Shown: positions 1-5,222 of the stretch, piece after piece
How the letters are laid out: the number at the start of each line of letters is the position of its first letter
Position numbering within the stretch: the first letter of the stretch is position 1
From: Dehalococcoidia bacterium
GTDB lineage: Bacteria > Chloroflexota > Dehalococcoidia > Dehalococcoidales > Fen-1064
DNA length: 6,613 bases
Assembly (NCBI GenBank): GCA_011192055.1
Contig: DUES01000189.1
Span: 5,123-11,735, forward strand
Reading direction: 5' to 3'
Position numbers and translations under genes: made by a program
The notes under the pieces: model-generated
What the model was told of the DNA's origin: nothing
Database searches by the model: none
Seen by the model: only the letters and a program-made list of their open reading frames with translations

Positions 1-1
1 A

Positions 2-400
2 CTGCTTGCCTTTGCCGTTGCGGGTTTCTTTGCCGGTATCGCCGGGGCCTTCCACGCGCATTTCATGAGGATTGCCGGGCCGTCTAACCTGGATATCATG
101 CTGTCGTTCCAGGCAATTATCTGGACGGTTTTCGGGGGAATCGCCAGTATCTACGGACCTGTCGTGGGCGTCTATGTCCTGTATCCGCTGATGGAGTTCC
201 TGCGTGTTATCCCGGAGATACGAAACCTGGTCTTTGCCGGTATCGTGATGGTCATGCTGCTCTTCATGCCGGAAGGTATTGCCGTATGGATACGTGCCAA
301 GATTGAGCGTGAGTGTCCCCGCTGCAAGCTGTCCAATGTAGCCTTCCGGCAGACCTGCCGTGCCTGTAATACGAATCTTTACGAGCGGGCAACCGACTAA
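2..400 (+). CDS. livM: Branched-chain amino acid-type ABC transporter permease (LivM family), C-terminal part, with added zinc ribbon
   Basis: The gene is cut by the left edge; 132 C-terminal residues are visible, reading in frame from base 2. LivM-type permeases form the membrane channel of importers for branched-chain amino acids and related organic acids, together with LivH and the ATPases LivG and LivF. Visible family signs are the hydrophobic stretch after GFFAGIAGAF, the loop GGIASIYGPVVG (bases 134-169, the usual GG-x-G-x-x-x-GP-x-x-G region), and a last membrane segment ending in LLFMPEGI, typical of the LivM C-terminus. After that the protein should stop within a few residues. Instead about 35 more hydrophilic residues follow, with CPRC, ten residues, then CRAC, which is a zinc-ribbon pattern. 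The family call is firm. The transported substrate cannot be read from this fragment. The stop codon overlaps the stop of the convergent livF gene. Confidence 0.88.
   Translation: MLAFAVAGFFAGIAGAFHAHFMRIAGPSNLDIMLSFQAIIWTVFGGIASIYGPVVGVYVLYPLMEFLRVIPEIRNLVFAGIVMVMLLFMPEGIAVWIRAKIERECPRCKLSNVAFRQTCRACNTNLYERATD
314..367 (+). other. Zinc-ribbon-like C-terminal module of the LivM permease
   Basis: This stretch encodes C-P-R-C, ten residues, then C-R-A-C, that is CxxC-x10-CxxC. It lies after the last predicted membrane segment, on the side where LivM C-termini are cytoplasmic. Four cysteines with this spacing match small zinc ribbons such as those often attached to bacterial proteins as regulatory or binding modules. 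It is in the same reading frame as the permease with no frameshift visible. Metal binding is inferred from the pattern alone. Confidence 0.7.
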
Positions 401-1146
401 AGACCCAGGTACGTCTTCCTCACCATCTCGTCTGCCAGTAACTCTTTTGCCGTCCCGTGGGCAATGATGTGCCCCCGCGACATTACATAGCTTCTTACCG
501 CCAGGTCGAAGGCAAAGCTCACGTCCTGTTCAGCGAGTAGGATAGTGACTCCCAGCTCGTGATAGATTTCCTCGACGCGCTTGAAGAGGTCTTCTTTCAG
601 TCGGGGCGCCAGTCCGCTGGAAGGCTCATCCACCAGCAGGAACTTCGGCTGGCGCATCAGGGCGCGCCCGATACAGAGCATCTGTCTCTCGCCACCGGAC
701 AGTGTCCCCGATATCTGTTTCTCCCGCTCCTTCAGCCTCGGGAAAAGCTCGTGGACACGGTCCATGTTTCTTTCGATTTCCTGGCGGTCATTGCAGAGAT
801 ATGCCCCGGCCAGCAGGTTGTCCCGCACCGTCATCTCAACGAATGGCCTTCCCCTCTCAGGGCAGAGGACAAGTCCTCTCTTTGCAATTTCCGAAGCGGA
901 AATTCCGTCTATTCTCTCACCTTCGAACTCTACCGTCCCTTCAAAGGTAATGTCCGCCTTCCGGGTCCCCTTGAGCACTTCTCTCTCCCACCGAATCAGG
1001 CCGGCTATGGCGCGGAGCAGGGTGGACTTTCCGGCACCATTGGGACCGACCAGCCCCACCAGTTCTCCCTTTTCGACCGTCAAGCTGGCTTCATCGAGTA
1101 CCATCGCGGTGTCGTACCGGACGGTTACGCCCCTGACTTCAAGCAA
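397..1146 (-). CDS. livF: ABC transporter ATP-binding protein, LivF family
   Basis: This is a cytoplasmic ATPase subunit (249 residues) that pairs with LivG to power uptake by a Liv-type importer. With the TTG start at 1146, the Walker A motif GPNGAGKS is at residues 34-41, the signature LSGGERQ at 149-155 and Walker B FLLVDEP at 169-175. The sequence LLAEQD follows, with Gln where most ABC ATPases have the switch His; this is usual for LivF. The Q-loop region reads CPERGRPF at about 95-102, as in the LivF pattern PEGR. Roughly 15 extra residues sit at about 53-69, between Walker A and the Q-loop, rich in charged residues. The TTG start is chosen because AAGGAGG lies 6 bases before it and the product then begins MLEVRGV, as LivF proteins do. 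An upstream in-frame TTG at 1176 would add ten non-conserved residues and bury this ribosome site. It overlaps livG by 8 bases. Confidence 0.93.
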   Translation of the reverse strand: MLEVRGVTVRYDTAMVLDEASLTVEKGELVGLVGPNGAGKSTLLRAIAGLIRWEREVLKGTRKADITFEGTVEFEGERIDGISASEIAKRGLVLCPERGRPFVEMTVRDNLLAGAYLCNDRQEIERNMDRVHELFPRLKEREKQISGTLSGGERQMLCIGRALMRQPKFLLVDEPSSGLAPRLKEDLFKRVEEIYHELGVTILLAEQDVSFAFDLAVRSYVMSRGHIIAHGTAKELLADEMVRKTYLGL

Positions 1147-1909
1147 TGAGTACCTCCTTACCGGTGTACGCCTCAATTACCTGCTCGTTCCGGGCTATCT
1201 CTTCCGGTGTGCCCTGGGTTATTACCTCTCCAAAGTTCAGAACAACCACCCGGTCCACTATCTTCATTAGCTCGGTAAGCTTGTGCTCAATAATCAGCAT
1301 TGCCGGACCCTCGCTGTGCAGTCTGCCGAACCGGCCTCCCTTGTGAAGGCGTTTAATTGACTTTGCCATAAGTTCGGTCTCGGCGGGGTTCAACCCTCCG
1401 AACGGTTCGTCAAGTACCAGCAACTCGGGATCGGTGGCAATTGCACGGGCTACCTCAAGTCGTTTCAAGTCCCCATGCGACAGTACCGAAGCTGGCTCCA
1501 GTGCCAGGTCAGCAATACCGACAAACTCGAGTGCGTCCCGAGCTTTTATTTCAATCCGTTTGACCCACTCACCCCGCTTTTTTACACGTGGGGAAAGACA
1601 TCCCACCATGACATTGGCGATGATGGGTAAACGGCGGAACGGCTTGACCACCTGGAACGTCCCTACCAGGCCTTTCTGGACAACGTCCCAGGAACGGTTC
1701 CTGGTGATATCTTCTCCCTTGAACGTTACTTTTCCGGAATCGGGCTTCAGTATACCGAGAATGCACCGTACCAGGGTGGTCTTCCCGGCACCGTTGGGAC
1801 CAATCAGCCCGACAATCTCATCTCTGCCCACATCGAAGGATACGTTATCGACGGCTACCAGGCCGCCAAACCGCTTGGTCAGGTTTTCTACCTCGAAGAA
1901 TGCAGCCAT
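1139..1909 (-). CDS. livG: ABC transporter ATP-binding protein, LivG family
   Basis: This is the second cytoplasmic ATPase (256 residues) of the Liv-type importer. Walker A GPNGAGKT is at residues 37-44, the Q-loop glutamine (TFQ) at 86, Walker B LLVLDEP at 163-169 and the switch His in IIEHKL at 209. These are in the right order and spacing for LivG, whose members also share the start pattern L-T-K-R-F-G-G-L-x-A-V. The C-signature is LSHGDLKRLE, a variant of the LivG form LSYGxQRRLE. An insert of about eight residues (around GGRFGRLHSEGP, residues 191-202) lies just before the switch strand, where LivG proteins normally have a short turn. The ATG at 1909 has GAGGAG seven bases upstream, which overlaps the last codons of the ligase gene. 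Only one base separates it from that gene, so it is in the same operon and translationally coupled. Substrate is not determined by the ATPases. Confidence 0.93.
   Translation of the reverse strand: MAAFFEVENLTKRFGGLVAVDNVSFDVGRDEIVGLIGPNGAGKTTLVRCILGILKPDSGKVTFKGEDITRNRSWDVVQKGLVGTFQVVKPFRRLPIIANVMVGCLSPRVKKRGEWVKRIEIKARDALEFVGIADLALEPASVLSHGDLKRLEVARAIATDPELLVLDEPFGGLNPAETELMAKSIKRLHKGGRFGRLHSEGPAMLIIEHKLTELMKIVDRVVVLNFGEVITQGTPEEIARNEQVIEAYTGKEVLIA
1153..1159 (-). promoter_or_regulatory. Ribosome binding site deciding the TTG start of livF
   Basis: On the minus strand AAGGAGG is followed by TACTCA and then the TTG at 1146. The site lies inside the last codons of livG, so livF is probably translated by coupling to livG. 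It argues against the longer reading frame that begins at 1176. Confidence 0.8.
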
Positions 1910-1910
1910 C

Positions 1911-3620
1911 TCACAGCTCCTCGGTCTCTCTCAGTTCTCGACGGGATACCTTGCCGACATCCGTTTTGGGTACTTCGCCGCGGAACTCGATTACTCTGGG
2001 ACACTTGTAATAGGCCAGCTTCTCCCGGCAGTAGTTCATGATTTCTTCTTCCAGTACTTTGCCCCTGGCTTCCGTCTCGAGTACAACTACTGCCTTGACC
2101 CTTTCTCCTACTTCCGGGTCGGGCATGCCGATAACGCCTGCTTCTTTTACCTGTGGATGACCTGCCAGCACTTCCTCCACCTCGCGTGCGAATACAGCCA
2201 GGCCTTTGTACTTGATCATGTCACGTTTTCTGTCATAAAAAGAGAAATATCCCTCTTTATCCATGCTGGCAAGGTCGCTGGTGCGCAACCACTGCTCTCC
2301 GTTAATGTCAACGAGGACTTCTTCTGTTTCTTCCGGCCGGTTCCAGTACCCCTTCATTATCTGGGGCCCCTTGACCAGGAGTTCGCCTACCTCACCAACG
2401 GGCAGGAAATCCGTGCCTTCAGGATTGGCTATTGCGGCTCCTGTGTTCGACAGCGGAACGCCAAACGAACCGACTTTCGGACGGCCGTAAGGACTGAGAA
2501 TACCCACCGAGCTTGTCTCGGTCATGCCCCAGCCCTCGTGTATCCGGGTACCGGTACGTTGTTCCCAGCCCCTGGCGGTATCCTCGAGCAGGGCGTCCGC
2601 CCCGGAAACAAGCACCTTTAGACGGCTCCAGTTAACACGGTCGGTACGGGCGTAATCTCTGAGCGCCTCGTAGAGTGAGGGCACACTGTAGAAGATTGTC
2701 GCATGGTAGCTTTCTATCGAATTCAGAATATCGTCTAAATCCGGCGTAGTGAATATCACCAGGGTATAGCCCTGGGAGATTCCGCCCAGCATGACAACGG
2801 ACTGTCCGTAGATGTGATAGAAGGGCAGGTAAGCAAGAATAACCTCCTTGCCGGGCTCCATAATATCACCCCAGAACGCCCGGCCGAGGTGCTGGGCGGC
2901 AACAATATTACGGTGGGATATCATGGCTCCCTTGGGCAGTCCGGTGGTGCCTCCGGTATAGGGAAGTGTTACCAGGTCTTCATGTACGTTGAATTCGATG
3001 TGCGGTGGTTTGGGAGGATAGCGCTTGAGCAGTTCCTGGAACTGGTAAACGCCTTCCCGTTCGTAGATATCAACCGGGGGCGCGGACATCTTCTGGTACA
3101 CGGCGCGGAGCATACTCTTACCGAGGAACCTTTTCAGGCGGGGAAGGTATTCTGTGACATCGGTCAGGATTATGCGGTCAAGCTCAACCCCTGCCTTCTC
3201 CACGTGGTCATAGAGGATGTCCTGGCAGATGATACTGCGTGCTCCGCTGTCCTCTATCTGGTGTTTTATCTCGGAGGAGACGTACACCGGGCTGATGGGA
3301 GTCAGAGTTGCTCCTGCTTTGAGAGCCCCGAAGTAGGCTATGATGAACTGGGGAGAGTTGAGCAGGAGCAGGGCAACCTTGTCACCCTTCTTGACCCCGA
3401 GGTCGGACAGGGCAGCAGCAAACCTGTCAACCTGCTCTCTCAGTTCGCGGTAGCTGATTTTCCTGCCGTAGAAAACCAGGGCGGTCTTGTCTTTCCATGT
3501 ATCCGTGGCGGCATCAAACGTCTCGACTACCGATAGCTCCGGGATGTCAACATCGGGGAGCACTTCCGGGCGGTAGAACTCCAGCCAGGGTCTTTCCTGG
3601 TAAATGGTATTGGTTGCCAT
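1911..3620 (-). CDS. AMP-forming acyl-CoA synthetase (long-chain-fatty-acid--CoA ligase-like)
   Basis: This cytoplasmic enzyme of the ANL superfamily (569 residues) adenylates a carboxylic acid with ATP and transfers the acyl group to coenzyme A. The domain is complete: phosphate-binding loop YTGGTTGLPKG at 221-231, A5 motif GWGMTETS at 363-370, the ATP-ribose aspartate in TSDL at 447-450 (TGD is commoner), hinge DRKRDMIKYKG at 463-473, and the C-terminal VPKTDVGK with the likely catalytic Lys at 557. Length and motif order resemble FadD-type enzymes. The specificity pocket cannot be read with confidence, so medium- or long-chain, branched or aromatic acids are all possible. The ATG at 3620 is preceded by AGGAGGTG and begins the minus-strand operon with livG and livF. 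This order suggests the ligase activates the acid brought in by the transporter. No truncation or frameshift is seen. Confidence 0.9.
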   Translation of the reverse strand: MATNTIYQERPWLEFYRPEVLPDVDIPELSVVETFDAATDTWKDKTALVFYGRKISYRELREQVDRFAAALSDLGVKKGDKVALLLLNSPQFIIAYFGALKAGATLTPISPVYVSSEIKHQIEDSGARSIICQDILYDHVEKAGVELDRIILTDVTEYLPRLKRFLGKSMLRAVYQKMSAPPVDIYEREGVYQFQELLKRYPPKPPHIEFNVHEDLVTLPYTGGTTGLPKGAMISHRNIVAAQHLGRAFWGDIMEPGKEVILAYLPFYHIYGQSVVMLGGISQGYTLVIFTTPDLDDILNSIESYHATIFYSVPSLYEALRDYARTDRVNWSRLKVLVSGADALLEDTARGWEQRTGTRIHEGWGMTETSSVGILSPYGRPKVGSFGVPLSNTGAAIANPEGTDFLPVGEVGELLVKGPQIMKGYWNRPEETEEVLVDINGEQWLRTSDLASMDKEGYFSFYDRKRDMIKYKGLAVFAREVEEVLAGHPQVKEAGVIGMPDPEVGERVKAVVVLETEARGKVLEEEIMNYCREKLAYYKCPRVIEFRGEVPKTDVGKVSRRELRETEEL

Positions 3621-3682
3621 AATCCCACCTCCTGCTTATGCGGAGCAAGTGAATGGGGTCTGTACCTTTACATACATATTAT

Positions 3683-3722
3683 TATCGTCCACGATATCCA
3701 GCAACTGGAGAATAGACTATTC
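3683..3722. promoter_or_regulatory. Cluster of three abutting palindromes, candidate operators
   Basis: Three perfect inverted repeats lie side by side. TATCGT-CC-ACGATA is at 3683-3696, TCCAG-CAA-CTGGA at 3697-3709 and GAATAG-A-CTATTC at 3710-3722. The last overlaps the predicted -10, the middle one covers the predicted start point, and the first lies in the early leader. Regulator dimers bind this kind of site, and one placed here would block transcription. The three arms differ in sequence, so they are either separate sites or RNA hairpins of the leader. Operator function is inferred from position and symmetry. Confidence 0.45.
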
Positions 3723-3738
3723 GTGGTGCGGCTGTCAA
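3709..3738 (-). promoter_or_regulatory. Sigma70-like promoter for the ligase-livG-livF operon
   Basis: Reading the minus strand, TTGACA (3738-3733, perfect) is followed by 18 bases and TATTCT (3714-3709, four of six matches to TATAAT). Transcription would start near 3702, leaving a leader of about 80 bases before the ATG at 3620. The perfect -35 and its place upstream of a three-gene operon support it. The -10 is imperfect and the spacer is one base long of optimum. Confidence 0.5.
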
Positions 3739-4000
3739 TACTCAGGACAAAAAAAGACACATAATCCGGAGTATTTCGTGGTGTCAGGCAGGCGGGTGCA
3801 ATAAACAGGGGTGCCTGAGATTGTTAAAAGGGATACTGAAAAAGGTAATTACCAGGATAAAAAGCCCCGGAATGTACTGACAGACATTGCTGCGAGAAAT
3901 ATAGCCGTGCAGTATTGAAGCACTGGCTTGTATCGGCTTAACAAGAGGAAAGTTTTTTCTGGATAAAGGTATTCTTAACGTGCCTGGTATGACCGGTTGT
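3739..4000. other. Rest of the intergenic gap between the ligase and hotdog genes; no gene seen
   Basis: The full gap runs 3621-4000. Beyond the ribosome site, promoter and palindromes, I see no convincing gene, RNA gene or U-tract terminator. TTCGTGGTG at 3775-3783 repeats the copy at 3720-3728. TCAGGCA (3784-3790) can pair with TGCCTGA (3812-3818) across 21 bases, and GGTAATTACC at 3844-3853 is a perfect palindrome. The stretch is visibly richer in A and T than the flanking genes. Confidence 0.6.
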
Positions 4001-4867
4001 TTACTTATCGTCCTGGTACAGGGCTGAAGAGGCTTTCATGAAGCGCCGCATCAGCCTCAGTTCAGCAATCCGCTTTCCGCTGTCCCTGTCTTCCAGCCAG
4101 GCATCAAACCAGTAAAACTCTGTCTTTGGACTGGCTCCAACGCTGAGTATTTCACCTCCCACCCGGTATGGTACGTCCACCTTTACGGGTCCTGCCAGAT
4201 TGCGTAACTCGGCGGCCCCCTGGAAACTCACGGCCTTAATCGGAAGTTGAAAATCAACTCTCATCGCGTTAAACATCAGCGTGGGTGTAGCGATAGCGCC
4301 TCCCCAGGGTGAGTTTCCCTGATACCAGTCCAGGGGCTCGGTAATGACGATAAGTCGCTCGCTCATATCTTCGTGCGTTACGGTCATTTCACGCGGTGGC
4401 AGTTTATCTCCCGCTTTCAGTCCGGACAGTATGCGCAACTCTTCCGGTGCGGCGTTTTTCACTTCGATACTATCCAGTGATGTGGGCTGACCGGGTGTAC
4501 CCACCGAGGCCGTTCCCTTGCATACGGTATGTCCGTCAGCGGTTTCCATCCATGTTTCCACCTGGGCATCCCCGGCTCCTTCAGGGGGTACGTCCATGAC
4601 CACCCTCACTTCTTCGCGGTCCTTCGTAGCATAGGTGAAGTACATGCTTAGCGAACCGCATTCAAACCAGCGCGGGCCGAACGCCTTCAGCAGGACCGGC
4701 GGAAACTGCTCGAGGTGAATGTTGCCCGCTACCGTCCCGCCCCGCATACCGAGTTTTTGTGCAGTCTCATCGTCATGGATGGAATCTTTAACACTGGCGG
4801 AGATATTTACCGGTTGCCGCCACCCGCCGTATATGTGGTTATCCTTAACCGTGATATCGTCAGGCAT
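4001..4867 (-). CDS. MaoC-like double-hotdog-fold protein, probable acyl-CoA-thioester binding
   Basis: This is a predicted cytoplasmic protein of 288 residues with no signal peptide. The N-terminal half (about 20-123) has a hotdog pattern like the MaoC/hydratase-2 family: DSIHDDETAQKLGMRGG at 28-44, then VAGNIH at 46-51 in place of the usual IAHGM, then strand-rich sequence. The C-terminal half (about 176-278) looks like a second hotdog, with ATPTLMFNAMR at 193-203, FQGAAEL at 215-221, YRVGGEIL at 234-241 and a final WLEDRDSGKRIAELR. Hotdog enzymes hydrate or hydrolyse acyl-CoA thioesters. Here the His (31) is kept, but the Asp usually five residues before it is Val (26), so classical enoyl-CoA hydratase activity is doubtful. 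The start at 4867 is chosen because AAGGGGGG lies four bases upstream; an ATG at 4891 has no good ribosome site. It may serve the acyl-CoA made by the neighbouring ligase (inference). Confidence 0.62.
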   Translation of the reverse strand: MPDDITVKDNHIYGGWRQPVNISASVKDSIHDDETAQKLGMRGGTVAGNIHLEQFPPVLLKAFGPRWFECGSLSMYFTYATKDREEVRVVMDVPPEGAGDAQVETWMETADGHTVCKGTASVGTPGQPTSLDSIEVKNAAPEELRILSGLKAGDKLPPREMTVTHEDMSERLIVITEPLDWYQGNSPWGGAIATPTLMFNAMRVDFQLPIKAVSFQGAAELRNLAGPVKVDVPYRVGGEILSVGASPKTEFYWFDAWLEDRDSGKRIAELRLMRRFMKASSALYQDDK

Positions 4868-4871
4868 GTTA

Positions 4872-4879
4872 CCCCCCTT
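4872..4879 (-). promoter_or_regulatory. Ribosome binding site deciding the start of the hotdog gene
   Basis: On the minus strand AAGGGGGG is followed by TAAC and the ATG at 4867. The alternative in-frame ATG at 4891 has only a distant AGGA about 14 bases upstream, so the shorter product is preferred. Confidence 0.65.
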
Positions 4880-4938
4880 CCGGTACTGCATACAGTCGCA
4901 AGATTATCCTGATGTGCTTCAGAAGATTTTACCACAAG

Positions 4939-4957
4939 TTCAGGCATAATTCCTGAA
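4939..4957. promoter_or_regulatory. Inverted repeat in the divergent promoter region
   Basis: TTCAGG, seven bases, then CCTGAA form perfect 6-base arms about 75 bases upstream of the hotdog start codon. The size and symmetry fit a dimeric regulator site. No regulator gene is in the window. Confidence 0.3.
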
Positions 4958-5064
4958 TGCCCGGATAAATCGAACCGGCACGGCTTACCTTATGACCGGC
5001 AGACCGCCAGCGCGTGAAAAACAGTAAACGGCGATTGGAAAAAATATATCCGAATCATGATGTA

Positions 5065-5106
5065 ATTTTACACAGATTTTACATGCGTACAATACGGCGT
5101 TAATAC
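5065..5106 (+). promoter_or_regulatory. Candidate promoter of the repeat-protein gene
   Basis: ATTTTACA occurs twice, at 5065-5072 and 5076-5083, exactly 11 bases apart. Each contains TTTACA, five of six matches to the -35 consensus. The second is followed after 17 bases by TAATAC (5101-5106), a weak -10. The first is followed after only 15 bases by TACAAT (5088-5093), a better -10 at poor spacing. Either would leave a leader of more than 110 bases before the ATG at 5223. Confidence 0.3.
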
Positions 5107-5208
5107 TGGTGCTTTACACTGATATCAGGCTGCAGGAATACAGTAGACGGAAACGACATTTTGGGGCCCCGGTCATGAGTCGGACTGACCGCAGTCGAGT
5201 AACAAGAC

Positions 5209-5214
5209 AGGAGG
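5209..5214 (+). promoter_or_regulatory. Ribosome binding site deciding the start of the repeat-protein gene
   Basis: AGGAGG followed by eight bases and ATG at 5223. The product then begins with a standard signal peptide. An upstream in-frame GTG at 5109 would add 38 charged residues in front of it and has no such site. Confidence 0.85.
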
Positions 5215-5222
5215 TAACAAAA

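Larger units (their letters stand above)
4868..5222. other. Divergent intergenic region between the hotdog and repeat-protein genes
   Basis: This 355-base gap has no gene I can support. It must hold promoters facing both ways. A minus-strand GATAAT (4908-4903) resembles a -10 for the hotdog gene but lacks a good -35. For the plus strand there are TTTACA boxes near 5067-5083 and a TACAAT at 5088-5093. GGGGCCCC (5163-5170), CTGATATCAG (5119-5128) and a small GACTG/CAGTC hairpin (5183-5196) lie in the leader of the repeat-protein gene. Confidence 0.55.

Noticed and set aside
1147..1176. Longer livF starting at the TTG at 1176
   Set aside because: The ten added residues (RRTPVRRYS region) do not look like LivF and are the frame-shifted end of livG. 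AAGGAGG points to the TTG at 1146.
1434..2621. Long plus-strand reading frame (395 codons) opposite livG and the ligase
   Set aside because: It lies antisense to two genes with intact ABC and ANL motifs. Its translation is low-complexity, shows no domain, and lacks a ribosome site. It is a shadow of the codon usage on the other strand.
3784..3818. TCAGGCA/TGCCTGA inverted repeat as a terminator for the hotdog gene
   Set aside because: The loop is 21 bases and neither side has a U-tract. It is also about 180 bases beyond the stop codon.
3927..3958. Possible terminator: CTTGT/ACAAG stem with a run of six T
   Set aside because: The stem has only five pairs, the T-run is separated from it, and no plus-strand gene lies upstream to be terminated.
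5109..5222. N-terminal extension of the repeat protein from a GTG at 5109
   Set aside because: It would place 38 charged residues before a clear signal peptide. The AGGAGG at 5209-5214 directly serves the ATG at 5223.
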